DNA of 64,000 bases from Scleromatobacter humisilvae (GTDB lineage Bacteria > Pseudomonadota > Gammaproteobacteria > Burkholderiales > Burkholderiaceae_C): assembly GCF_023231945.1 (NCBI RefSeq), contig NZ_JAJLJH010000001.1, positions 1,364,001-1,428,000 on the forward strand. The letters are read 5' to 3'. Below, in pieces: positions 9,505 to 17,871 of the stretch; the first letter of the stretch is position 1, and each line of letters opens with the position of its first letter. Both the position numbers and the translations under genes were made by a program. The notes under the pieces are model-generated. The model saw only the letters and a list, made by a program, of their open reading frames with translations. It ran no database searches and was not told the DNA's origin.

Positions 9505-10610
9505 GAATCGTTTCCTGGAATGACGACCTGCCCGCGGAACAGCGCACGGGCGGTGCGCAGCAGGGCGACCGACTCGAACTCCGCGGGGCGCGCGCCGAGC
9601 ACGAGGCGCACGGTGAATTCGCCGGAAGGGTGTTCGATGGACAGGTACTGCTCGCGCGCGTCCGCGCGCGGCACGAATTCGGCGGCAACCGAGTCGTCCA
9701 TCAGGCACGCCGTGGCGACCGAGACGGCCCCCAGCACGCCGATCGCGTCGTGGCAGCGCTTGGGAATGAAGGTGCGCGTGTGGATGGCGCCGCCGTCGAT
9801 CGCTGGCGCAACCAGCGTCATCTTCGGCACCACCTTGTCGGCGACGTCGCCGAGGCCCATCAGCGGGCCGGCCAGCAGGCGGATGCGCTCGACGCGTGCC
9901 TTGAGCGCGACGTCGGCGTCGAGCGACTGCGGCGTTTCGTAGCCGCTCGCGCCGACAGCGGACGCGCGCAGGACGACGACGGGCATGCCGTGGTCGATGC
10001 AGGTGACGGCCACGCCGTCGACGACGTCGCGGACGCGGCCGGTCGGCAACAGCGCGCCGCAGGACGAGCCCGCGATGCCGGCGAACTTCAGCAGCACCGG
10101 CGCAGCCGTGCCGGGCACGCCGCTGATGGCGGTGTCGCCCGCGTACTGCACGCGGCCATCCGGCGTGCGAATGACGGCCGTGCACAGCGAGTCGGTGTTG
10201 ACCATCCGGATACGCACGGCCGTATCGCCGTCCCGCGCAGGCACGAGGCCCTGCTCGATCGCGAAAGGACCGACGCCGGCGAGGATGTTGCCGCAGGTGG
10301 GCGCGTAGTCGATGCGCGATTCGTGGGCCACGACCTGGCCGAACAGGTAGTCGATGTCGGCGTGCTCGTGTGTCGACCGCGACACGATCGCGACCTTGGT
10401 CGTGAGTGGCGTGCCGCCGCCGATGCCGTCGATCTGCCGCGGTTCCCCATGGCCCATTGCGCCCAGGATCAGCGTGTCGCGCGCGGCCGCGTCGGCCGGC
10501 AGGTCGGTGGCGAGGAAGTAGGCGCCCTTCGAGGTTCCGCCGCGCATCAGCGTGCACGGCACTTCGTCGCCGGGTCTCGGCGATGCGGGCGTGGCGAGGT
10601 TCGTCGTCAT
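9501..10610 (-). CDS. galD: 4-oxalomesaconate tautomerase, PrpF/GalD family
   Basis: 369 residues of the PrpF-like diaminopimelate-epimerase fold. The N-terminus [14 protein letters not shown] is the PrpF hallmark, and [16 protein letters not shown] and [15 protein letters not shown] are conserved active-site loops. GalD converts the keto/enol and double-bond isomers of 4-oxalomesaconate so that the hydratase can act. It is the first gene of the minus-strand operon and overlaps ligJ by 4 bases. About 117 bases separate it from the divergent tandem-HTH LysR gene. Confidence 0.88.
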   Translation of the reverse strand: MTTNLATPASPRPGDEVPCTLMRGGTSKGAYFLATDLPADAAARDTLILGAMGHGEPRQIDGIGGGTPLTTKVAIVSRSTHEHADIDYLFGQVVAHESRIDYAPTCGNILAGVGPFAIEQGLVPARDGDTAVRIRMVNTDSLCTAVIRTPDGRVQYAGDTAISGVPGTAAPVLLKFAGIAGSSCGALLPTGRVRDVVDGVAVTCIDHGMPVVVLRASAVGASGYETPQSLDADVALKARVERIRLLAGPLMGLGDVADKVVPKMTLVAPAIDGGAIHTRTFIPKRCHDAIGVLGAVSVATACLMDDSVAAEFVPRADAREQYLSIEHPSGEFTVRLVLGARPAEFESVALLRTARALFRGQVVIPGNDS

Positions 10611-10684
10611 GCACCCAGTGTCTTTCAGCCGGTCGACGCGTGAGCTGACTTCGACTTTCCGAGCGTTCTGAGTTTCTTATACAA

Positions 10685-10698
10685 AAGGGTTAACCCTT
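10685..10698. promoter_or_regulatory. Perfect 14-bp palindrome AAGGGTTAACCCTT, candidate operator
   Basis: The palindrome lies midway in the 117-bp divergent region between galD (start 10610) and the LysR gene (start about 10728). Its position and symmetry fit a regulator site controlling both transcripts. Which protein binds it is not shown by the sequence. Confidence 0.5.
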
Positions 10699-10727
10699 GA
10701 TGCCGTACGAAGGGATCTCAGCGCAAC

Positions 10728-12011
10728 ATGGCACTCATGAACCGTCAGGAACCCCATCGAAAACTTATCGATGACCGCCATGGTGATGCGCTGGCGATCA
10801 ACCTGAGGCACCTGCGTGCTGCCATCTCGGTGGCGGCCCACGGCAGCATCGCGCGCGCCGCCGAGGATCTGTTCCGCGTCTCCTCGGCGGTGACGCGCTC
10901 CATCTCGGAGCTCGAACAGGCGCTGGGCCTGCCGTTGTTCGAACGACGCGCGCGCGGCGTCGTCCCCAACGCGTACGGCGAGAGCGTGCTGCTGCGGGCG
11001 CGCCGCATCGAGCAGGCGTTCGACCAGGCCAGCGAGCAGCTGATGGCCCGCGGCGGCGTGAAGGGCTCGCACGACCTGCACTCGACGTTCGCATCGATCC
11101 TGAACGGGCGCCGCCTCGCCATCCTGGCGAGTCTCGCCGAGAAGCGCAGCATCACCGCGGTCGCCCGCGAGTTCGGCGTCACGCAGCCCGGCATCAGCGC
11201 GGCGCTCAAGGACCTCGAGACGGCCTGCGGCGTGCCGATCTTCGAGCGTTCGGCGCGCGGCATGGTGCCTACGCAGGCCGGAGAGATCCTGATCTTCCAC
11301 TGTCGCCGCGTCCTGTCCGAACTGCGGCACATCATCCCGGACCTGGCCGCGATCGAGGGCCGCCTGCAGGGCAGCATCACGGTGGGCGCGCTGCCGCTGG
11401 GGCGCACGCACATCCTGCCGCGGGCGATCGCGCTGCTGCTGCGCGAGCATCCGCAGTTGCACGTGGCGACCGTGGAGAGCCCGTACGAAGTCCTGGCCGC
11501 ATCGCTGCGCAGCGGCGACATCGACTTCATCCTCGGGGCATTGCGCAACCTGCCGCCAGACTCGGAAATCCGCGAGGAGCCCTTGATGCTCGACCGCATC
11601 TCGGTCATCGCGCGCGCCGGGCATCCGCTGGCGGGGCGGCGGGCGAACTTCAAGGACATGCGCGAGGCGACCTGGGTGCTGTCGCGACGGGGCGCCCCGT
11701 CGCGCGAGTTGTTCGACCGCTTCTTCTCCGACGCCCGCCAAGGGCCGCCGCACCCGTCCGTGGAGACAGGGGACCTCGCGGTGCTGCGCGGCCTGTTGCT
11801 CGAGAGCGACATGCTGACCGCGATCTCCGCCCACCAGCTGCGCTACGAGATCCAGGCCGGCAGCCTCGTCGTGATCGACTTCCCGCTCGACCGCACGATG
11901 CGCCAGATCGGCATCTCGCTGCGCCAGGGCGCGCTACCTTCGCCCGGAGCGCGCGCGCTGATGGACAAGGTGCGCGACGTCGTCCAGGACAGCTCCGACT
12001 TCCGCGCCTGA
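10728..12011 (+). CDS. LysR-type regulator with two N-terminal DNA-binding domains, probable gallate-operon activator
   Basis: 427 residues, about 120 more than a normal LysR. Two winged-helix domains are visible in tandem. The first spans about residues 25-90 (NLRHLRAAISVAAHGSIARA ... SELEQALGLPLFERRARGVVP). The second spans about 120-190 (RRLAILASLAEKRSITAVAR ... LKDLETACGVPIFERSARGM). A standard periplasmic-binding-like sensor domain follows (GSITVGALPLGRTHILPRA, IDFILGALR, VLRGLLLESDMLTAIS). It is divergent from galD and upstream of the Liv-type transporter, so it most likely responds to gallate or a pathway intermediate. An earlier start choice cannot be excluded. Confidence 0.85.
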   Translation: MALMNRQEPHRKLIDDRHGDALAINLRHLRAAISVAAHGSIARAAEDLFRVSSAVTRSISELEQALGLPLFERRARGVVPNAYGESVLLRARRIEQAFDQASEQLMARGGVKGSHDLHSTFASILNGRRLAILASLAEKRSITAVAREFGVTQPGISAALKDLETACGVPIFERSARGMVPTQAGEILIFHCRRVLSELRHIIPDLAAIEGRLQGSITVGALPLGRTHILPRAIALLLREHPQLHVATVESPYEVLAASLRSGDIDFILGALRNLPPDSEIREEPLMLDRISVIARAGHPLAGRRANFKDMREATWVLSRRGAPSRELFDRFFSDARQGPPHPSVETGDLAVLRGLLLESDMLTAISAHQLRYEIQAGSLVVIDFPLDRTMRQIGISLRQGALPSPGARALMDKVRDVVQDSSDFRA

Positions 12012-12252
12012 GCCCGTGCCTTGCGTTTGTTGATGCAGGATCGATAAGTTTCCTGCGTGAAAACAGGTCGGGATGGTGTGGTCTTACCCCGCGAAATCGG
12101 GCTGAAGGATCCTCGGGCTTACCCTAGAAATAACAATCTCTGATGGCGCGGAAGCGCGAAGTCACGCCGCGCCCGGCGTCCGGTGCCCACACTGTCGATG
12201 CACACGACACCGTCGCCAACGACAACATCGTCCACGCCCAGGAGACTCAGAC

Positions 12253-13449
12253 ATGACCCGTGACATCGACGCCAGCCGGCGCGCCACCCTGAAGCTGGCG
12301 GCCACGTTCGCCGCCGCGACCTTGCTGTTCGGCGCGGCGCGCGCCGACGAGCCGATCAGGATCGGCCTGGTCATTCCGATGACCGGACCGTTCGCGTCGA
12401 CAGGCCGCCAGGTGGATGCCGCGGTCAAGCTGTTCATGGCGCAAAGCGGTGGCACGGTGGCGGGCCGCAAAGTGGAGGTGATCCTCAAGGATGACGCGGG
12501 CGTGGCCGACACCACGCGCCGCGAGGCGCAGGAACTCGTCGTCAACGACAAGGTCACCGTGCTCGCCGGCTTCGGGCTGACGCCGCTGGCCTTCGCCACC
12601 GCGCCCATCGCCACCCAGAGCAAGACGCCGATGGTCGTGATGTGCGCCGCGACGTCCGTCATCACGGAGCGCTCGCCGTACATCGTTCGCTCGGGCTTCA
12701 CGGTGCCGCAGATCACGCTGGGCATCGCCGACTGGTCGACGAAGAACAAGATCCGCAAGGTCGTCACGCTGGTGTCCGACTATGGCCCTGGCATCGATGC
12801 CGAAAGGACCTTCACCGAGCGCTTCACCGCGGGCGGCGGCACGGTCACGAGCGCGCTGCGGGTGCCGATGGCCAACCCGGACTTCGCGCCGTTCCTGCAG
12901 CGCGTGCGCGACGCGCAGCCCGACGCGGTGTTCGTGTTCGTGCCGTCCGGCCTCGGCGGCTCGTTCATGAAGCAGTTCTCCGAGCGAGGCCTCGGCAAGG
13001 CCGGCATCCGTCTGCTGGCCACGGGCGACGTCGTCGACGACGACCTTCTCAACGACATGGGCGACGCGGCGCTGGGCGTGGTGTCGTCGCACCATTACTC
13101 GGCAGCGCACGCGTCCGCGGTCAACAAGAAGTTCGTCGAGGACTTCGAGAAGGCCAACAACGGCATGCGCCCCAACTTCCATGCCGTGGGCGCCTACGAC
13201 GGCATGCGGGTGATCTTAGAGGCGCTCAAGGCGACCAAGGGAGCGGGCGGCGACGCACTGCTCGCGGCCATGAAGGGACAGTCGTTCGAGAGCCCGCGTG
13301 GGCCGGTGACGATCGATCCGCAAACGCGCGAGGTGGTCCAGAACGTCTACACGCGCCGGGTCGAGCGCGTGCCCGCGATGGGCAACCAGCTGTTCAACGT
13401 GGAGATCGACACGATGGCCGCGGTCAAGGATCCGGGCAAGGCCAAGTAG
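12253..13449 (+). CDS. ABC transporter substrate-binding protein, Liv family
   Basis: 398 residues. The N-terminus MTRDIDASRRATLKLAATFA carries a twin-arginine-like SRR before a hydrophobic stretch and an ARA cleavage site, so the mature periplasmic protein begins near DEPIRIGLVIPMTG. PIRIGLVIPMTGPFASTGRQ and the GFGLTPLAFATAPIA ligand loop are typical of Peripla_BP_6 (LivJ/LivK) proteins. Relatives carry branched-chain amino acids, amides or aromatic acids. It is followed by permease and ATPase genes in one direction and flanked by gallate and tannase genes, so an aromatic substrate is plausible but unproven. Confidence 0.85.
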   Translation: MTRDIDASRRATLKLAATFAAATLLFGAARADEPIRIGLVIPMTGPFASTGRQVDAAVKLFMAQSGGTVAGRKVEVILKDDAGVADTTRREAQELVVNDKVTVLAGFGLTPLAFATAPIATQSKTPMVVMCAATSVITERSPYIVRSGFTVPQITLGIADWSTKNKIRKVVTLVSDYGPGIDAERTFTERFTAGGGTVTSALRVPMANPDFAPFLQRVRDAQPDAVFVFVPSGLGGSFMKQFSERGLGKAGIRLLATGDVVDDDLLNDMGDAALGVVSSHHYSAAHASAVNKKFVEDFEKANNGMRPNFHAVGAYDGMRVILEALKATKGAGGDALLAAMKGQSFESPRGPVTIDPQTREVVQNVYTRRVERVPAMGNQLFNVEIDTMAAVKDPGKAK

Positions 13450-13458
13450 GCGCACCCG

Positions 13459-14322
13459 ATGCTGACCCTCCTGTTCGACGGCGTCGCCTACGGCATGCTG
13501 CTGTTCCTCCTGGCGGTGGGGCTGGCGGTGACGCTGGGGCTGATGAACTTCATCAACCTGGCGCACGGCGCGTTCGCGATGCTGGGCGGCTACGCCATGG
13601 TGATGATGATGGAGCGGTTGCACCTGCCGTTCCTCGCCGCGCTGCCCCTGACGTTCCTGGCCACGGCGGCGCTCGGCGCCGTGTGCGAGCGGACCTTGTA
13701 TCGGCCGATGTATGCGAAGCCGCATCTCGACCAGGTCCTGTTCAGCATCGGCCTGGTGCTGATGGCGGTCACCGCCGTCGACTACTTCGCGGGCTCGCAG
13801 CAGCAGCCGGTCGACATCCCCGACTGGCTGCGCGGCCGATTCGACTTCGCGGCCGTCGGCGTCGGGAAGTACCGGCTCTTCATCATTGTGGTGTGTGGCC
13901 TGCTGGCCGTCGGACTGCAGGCGGCGCTGACGCGCACGCGCTTCGGCAGCCGGCTGCGGGCGTCGGTCGACGATGCGCGCGTGGCGCAAGGCCTGGGCAT
14001 CGACGTCAACCGCGTGTTCCTGCTCACCTTCGCCGTCGGCTCCGGCCTGGCGGGGCTCGGCGGTGCCCTCGGGGCCGAAGTGCTCGGACTCGATCCGTCG
14101 TTCCCCCTCAAGTTCATGATCTATTTCCTCGTGGTCGTCGCCGTCGGCGGCACCAGCACGATCACCGGCCCACTGTTCGCGGCGCTGCTGCTGGGCATCG
14201 CTGACGTCGCAGGCAAGTACTACGTGCCCAAGCTGGGCTCGTTCATCGTCTACACGCTGATGGTGGCGATCCTGCTGCTGCGGCCGCACGGGCTGTTCGT
14301 GCGCAAGGGAGTCGGCCGATGA
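13459..14322 (+). CDS. livH: Branched-chain-type ABC transporter permease, LivH family
   Basis: 287 residues, strongly hydrophobic, with about eight membrane helices. LGLMNFINLAHGAFAMLGGY is the LivH signature near the N-terminus, and the cytoplasmic coupling loop reads TRFGSRLRASVDDARVAQGL. It starts nine bases after the binding-protein stop and overlaps the following LivM gene by 4 bases (ATGA), so the five genes form one operon. It pairs with LivM to form the transmembrane channel. Confidence 0.88.
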   Translation: MLTLLFDGVAYGMLLFLLAVGLAVTLGLMNFINLAHGAFAMLGGYAMVMMMERLHLPFLAALPLTFLATAALGAVCERTLYRPMYAKPHLDQVLFSIGLVLMAVTAVDYFAGSQQQPVDIPDWLRGRFDFAAVGVGKYRLFIIVVCGLLAVGLQAALTRTRFGSRLRASVDDARVAQGLGIDVNRVFLLTFAVGSGLAGLGGALGAEVLGLDPSFPLKFMIYFLVVVAVGGTSTITGPLFAALLLGIADVAGKYYVPKLGSFIVYTLMVAILLLRPHGLFVRKGVGR

Positions 14323-15293
14323 GCGCGTCACTGGAAGGACTGCGCGCGCATGCACGCTGGCGCTGGTGGGAATTCGCGGTGCTGGCGGCGCTGGTGGCGT
14401 CGTGGTTCGCGTTGCCGGGTCGCGCGCTGCTGCTCAACGAGATCGCCACGCTCGCGCTGTTCGCTGTCTCGTTGGACCTCATCCTGGGCTATGCCGGCAT
14501 CGTGTCGCTGGGGCATGCCGCGTTCTTCGGCTTCGGCGCCTACGCCGCCGCCTTGTTCGCCAAGCTCGTGATGCCCGATCCGTGGGTGGGCCTGGGCGTG
14601 GCCGTCGTCGGCTCGGCCGTCCTGGGCGCGGTCAGCAGCGTGCTGATCCTTCGCGGCTCGGACCTCACGCGCCTGATGGTGACGCTCGGCGAGGCCGCGA
14701 TCCTGTACGAGCTCGCCAACAAGTTCGACGGCCTGACCGGCGGCGCCGACGGCCTGCAAGGTGTCGCCATGGGGCCGGTCGTCACGCCCTTCGGGCGCTT
14801 CGACTTCGACATCGGCGGTCGCGTGGCCTTCGCCTACTCGCTGTTCGTGCTGGTCACGGCGCTGCTGGTCGCGCGGCGTGTCGTGCATTCGCCGCTGGGC
14901 GTTTCCCTGCAGGCCTTGCGCGACAACCGGCTGCGCGTGGCAAGTATCGGGCTGTCCGTCAATGCGCGGCTCGTGGTCGTCTACATCCTGGCCGCCGCGC
15001 TCGCGGGCGCGGCGGGCGCGCTTGTCGCGCAGACCAGCGGCTTCGCATCGCTGGACCTGTTCGACTTCCATCGCAGCGCCGACGTCATGCTCGTCCTGGT
15101 GATCGGCGGCACGGGCTACTTGTACGGCGGCGTGTTCGGCGCGATCGTCTTCAAGCTGCTGCACGACATCATCTCCGCGTGGACGCCGCAATACTGGAAC
15201 TTCTGGCTGGGCCTGTTCCTCGTCGTGCTGATGCTGGTGGGCCGCGAGCGGCTCCTGTCACCGCGCCAGTGGTGGGCGAGGAGCACGCCATGA
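14319..15293 (+). CDS. livM: Branched-chain-type ABC transporter permease, LivM family
   Basis: 324 residues. LDLILGYAGIVSLGHAAFFG is the LivM signature, and the coupling segment SPLGVSLQALRDNRLRVASI lies in the second half. An N-terminal charged segment (MSASLEGLRAHARWRWWE) precedes the first helix. It overlaps livH at its start and livG at its stop in ATGA, indicating tight translational coupling in the transporter operon. Confidence 0.88.
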   Translation: MSASLEGLRAHARWRWWEFAVLAALVASWFALPGRALLLNEIATLALFAVSLDLILGYAGIVSLGHAAFFGFGAYAAALFAKLVMPDPWVGLGVAVVGSAVLGAVSSVLILRGSDLTRLMVTLGEAAILYELANKFDGLTGGADGLQGVAMGPVVTPFGRFDFDIGGRVAFAYSLFVLVTALLVARRVVHSPLGVSLQALRDNRLRVASIGLSVNARLVVVYILAAALAGAAGALVAQTSGFASLDLFDFHRSADVMLVLVIGGTGYLYGGVFGAIVFKLLHDIISAWTPQYWNFWLGLFLVVLMLVGRERLLSPRQWWARSTP

Positions 15294-16048
15294 GCATCGT
15301 CCTCGAGACGCGCGGCCTTCTCAAGCGCTTCGGCGGCATCACGCCCACCAACGACGTCTCGCTGAAGGTGGAGACCGGCGCGCGCCTCGCACTGATCGGC
15401 CCCAACGGCGCAGGCAAGACGACGCTGGTCAACCTGCTCACGGGCGTGCTCGCACCGACGGCGGGGAGCGTCTGGCTGGACGGCCGCGACATCACGGGCC
15501 TCGCACCGCACCGGCGCGTCGCGCGCGGCATCGTGCGCACCTTCCAGATCAACCAGTTGTTCAACGACCTGACGCCGCTGCAGTCGCTGGCGCTCGCGGT
15601 CTCGTCGCAACAAGGCCTGGCGCGCGGCTTCTGGCGCGTGCTGGGTTCGCAAGCTGCGGTGGGGGACGAGTGCGACGTCCTGCTGCGTCAGTTCCACCTC
15701 GACGACGTGATGCACCAGAAGGTGCGGCACCTGGCCTACGGCAAGCGCCGCCTCCTGGAGATCGCGACCGCGCTGGCATGCAAGCCGCGCGTGCTGCTGC
15801 TGGACGAACCCGTGGCCGGCGTGCCCGAAGGCGACCGGCATGAGATCTTCGACATCATCAACGCCTTGCCGCCGGAGGTCTCCATCCTGCTGATCGAGCA
15901 CGACATGGGTCTGGTCTTCAACTTCGCGCGCAGCGTGACCGTGCTGGTCAACGGCAGCGTGTTCGCCGAAGGCGACGTGGCCAGCATCTCCGCCGACCCG
16001 CGCGTCAAGGCGGTGTATCTCGGCGAAGGGGAGGACGCACATGCCTGA
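15290..16048 (+). CDS. livG: ABC transporter ATP-binding protein, LivG family
   Basis: 252 residues from the ATG at 15290. Walker A is GPNGAGKTT, the Q-loop region VRTFQINQLFNDLT is LivG-like, and Walker B is VLLLDEPVAGV. The ABC signature position reads LAYGKRRLLEIA in place of the usual LSYGQQR. The C-terminal DPRVKAVYLGE is the LivG-specific tail. It overlaps livM and livF (8 bases). Confidence 0.88.
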   Translation: MSIVLETRGLLKRFGGITPTNDVSLKVETGARLALIGPNGAGKTTLVNLLTGVLAPTAGSVWLDGRDITGLAPHRRVARGIVRTFQINQLFNDLTPLQSLALAVSSQQGLARGFWRVLGSQAAVGDECDVLLRQFHLDDVMHQKVRHLAYGKRRLLEIATALACKPRVLLLDEPVAGVPEGDRHEIFDIINALPPEVSILLIEHDMGLVFNFARSVTVLVNGSVFAEGDVASISADPRVKAVYLGEGEDAHA

Positions 16049-16766
16049 ACTCCTGGCCGTTCGCGGCCTGCGCTCGGGCTATGGCGAGGCCGTCGTGGTG
16101 CAGGGCATCGACCTCAGCCTGGCCCAGGGCGAATCACTGGCCTTGCTCGGGCGCAACGGCACGGGCAAGACGACACTGCTCAACACCATCGCCGGCGCCA
16201 CGCGTCGCCACGCGGGCAGCATCGTGCTGGGCGGCCTCGACATCACGACGCTGGCGTCCCACAAGCGGGCCGCCGCGGGCATCGGTTGGGTGCCGCAGGA
16301 GCGCAACATCTTCAAGTCGCTGACCGTGGACGAGAACCTGAGCGCCGTGGCACGTCCCGGCGCGTGGACGATCGCCGGCGCCTACGGGATGTTCCCGCGC
16401 CTGGCCGAGCGCAAGGCCAACATGGGCAACGAGTTGTCCGGCGGGGAGCAGCAGATGCTGGCCGTCGCTCGGGCACTCGTGCTCAACCCGAAGCTGCTGC
16501 TGCTCGACGAGCCGCTCGAGGGCCTGGCGCCCATCATCGTCGAGGAGTTGCTGCGCTCCATCGCGTGCGTCGTTCGCGACGAGGGCATGAGCGCCATCAT
16601 CGTCGAACAGAACCCGCGCCACATCCTGCCGATCACGCAGCGCGCCGTGGTGCTGGATCGCGGAGCCATCGTCCACGCGGGCGACAGCGACGAGTTGCTG
16701 CGCGACAAGGCGACGCTCGATGCGTGGCTGTCGGTGAACGCCGGGACGCCGCGCGCGTCGGGCTGA
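16041..16766 (+). CDS. livF: ABC transporter ATP-binding protein, LivF family
   Basis: 241 residues. Walker A is GRNGTGKTT, the Q-loop region is GWVPQERNIFKSLTVDENL, the signature is LSGGEQQMLAVARAL, and Walker B is LLLLDEPLEGLAP. The ATP-hydrolysis switch His is present in the NPRHILP segment. It is the last gene of the Liv-type operon. About 400 bases without a gene separate it from the PEP-CTERM protein gene. Confidence 0.88.
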   Translation: MPELLAVRGLRSGYGEAVVVQGIDLSLAQGESLALLGRNGTGKTTLLNTIAGATRRHAGSIVLGGLDITTLASHKRAAAGIGWVPQERNIFKSLTVDENLSAVARPGAWTIAGAYGMFPRLAERKANMGNELSGGEQQMLAVARALVLNPKLLLLDEPLEGLAPIIVEELLRSIACVVRDEGMSAIIVEQNPRHILPITQRAVVLDRGAIVHAGDSDELLRDKATLDAWLSVNAGTPRASG

Positions 16767-16938
16767 CAGGGCGCCGAGGCCGCTTGCCCGTTCGTGCCTC
16801 GCGACGCTTCCGCCCTCGGGTCGAGCGCGGACGGCGCGCGTGCGCCCATCGCATCGATCAATCGACGCGTGAAGAAAACGCCATAACTTTGTGTCGATAC
16901 TGAAATCTGAGTTTGAGCGTCATTTTCTCGAAGCTCGT

Positions 16939-16954
16939 ACGGCAGGTCTGCCGT
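16939..16954. promoter_or_regulatory. Inverted repeat ACGGCAG-GT-CTGCCGT
   Basis: A perfect 7+7 bp repeat with a 2-base centre lies in the 16767-17163 gap between livF and the PEP-CTERM gene. The short centre favours a protein-binding site over an RNA hairpin. The rest of this gap is lower in GC around 16870-16990, as expected of a promoter region, and holds no convincing gene. Confidence 0.35.
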
Positions 16955-17016
16955 CCGTACAAACACCGCATAAGAAAGTCTCATCAAGACTCGGTCCATT
17001 ACTCACGCTGTCGGCC

Positions 17017-17037
17017 TGTCCCGCGCGGGACACTTTT
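17017..17037 (+). terminator. Possible weak terminator (TGTCCC-GCGC-GGGACA plus CTTTTC)
   Basis: A 6-bp stem with a 4-base loop is followed by a short T-run. It could end the liv operon transcript, but the stem is short and the T-run has only four bases. It lies ~250 bases after livF. Confidence 0.3.
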
Positions 17038-17163
17038 CATCGTCGAGGCCAGGCCGCAAAGCCGATGGACCCGACGCACAAGACGCAGTCGGTGCGAGAC
17101 GCCTTCCACGAGGGTCGATCGGCAACCGGTGGCCCAACTCAAGACAGAAAGCGAGACAGAGAC

Positions 17164-17841
17164 ATGAAGCCTTCACTCAGCGCGATCGCGCTCGGCATCG
17201 GATTGATGGTGGCCGGAGCAACGGCCAGCGCGGCCACCTACACGATCAACTTCGACGACCTCGCGGCCGGCACCACGATCTCCAGCCAATACGCGTCGGC
17301 CACCGGCGCGACGTTCACCGCGGGCGGCGCCAGGACGTACGACGCCCAGTCCCAGGGCAACGGCGCATGGGCCGACAACACGGACATGACCCTCGTCAGC
17401 GCCACCGGCTCCGACACCAACAACCTGGGCACCCCGTCGCTGGTCGGCGGCAACATTCTCGGCAGCTACAGCGGCTGGGAAGCCGAGGACGGCGATCCCG
17501 CCTTCACGATCTCGTTCGCGCAGGCCGTCAGCTCGTTGAGCGCGGACTTCGCGTCCGTTTACTACGGCACCGACGTCGCCATCTACGCCTACAGCGGAAA
17601 CACGCTGGTCGGCACCGTGACGGGCGGCGCATCGGACTACGGACAGTTCGCATTGAGCCTGTCGGCGCCGGACATCACCTCGGTCGTCATCACGCCGGGC
17701 TCCTACGGCGACTACGTCGCGGTCGACAACGTCCGCTTCACGACCTCGGTTCCCGAGCCCACCAATCTCGCGCTGCTCGCGCTCGGTCTCGGAATCATCG
17801 CGGCGCGTCGCCGCAAGCTGATCCGCGACGACGCGCGCTGA
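17164..17841 (+). CDS. PEP-CTERM sorted exported protein
   Basis: 225 residues from the ATG at 17164. A signal peptide (MKPSLSAIALGIGLMVAGAT ... ASA) leads into a beta-rich domain starting YTINFDDLAAGT. The C-terminus has the exact PEP-CTERM layout: VPEPTNLALLALG, a hydrophobic helix LGIIAARRRK, and a basic tail. Exosortase (EpsH/XrtA) would process this on its way to the surface or extracellular matrix. No exosortase gene is in the window. It lies 30 bases upstream of the tannase gene and is probably co-transcribed. The long upstream extension of the frame is not used because the signal peptide marks the start. Confidence 0.85.
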   Translation: MKPSLSAIALGIGLMVAGATASAATYTINFDDLAAGTTISSQYASATGATFTAGGARTYDAQSQGNGAWADNTDMTLVSATGSDTNNLGTPSLVGGNILGSYSGWEAEDGDPAFTISFAQAVSSLSADFASVYYGTDVAIYAYSGNTLVGTVTGGASDYGQFALSLSAPDITSVVITPGSYGDYVAVDNVRFTTSVPEPTNLALLALGLGIIAARRRKLIRDDAR

Positions 17842-17871
17842 GCACCTCAACCCTGGATGAAGGAGACAACA

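Noticed and set aside
7784..10614. Long minus-strand frames joining galC, ligJ and galD into one or two large proteins
   Set aside because: The overlaps are ATGA junctions between separate genes. The upstream extensions are out-of-frame Arg-rich translations of the neighbour.
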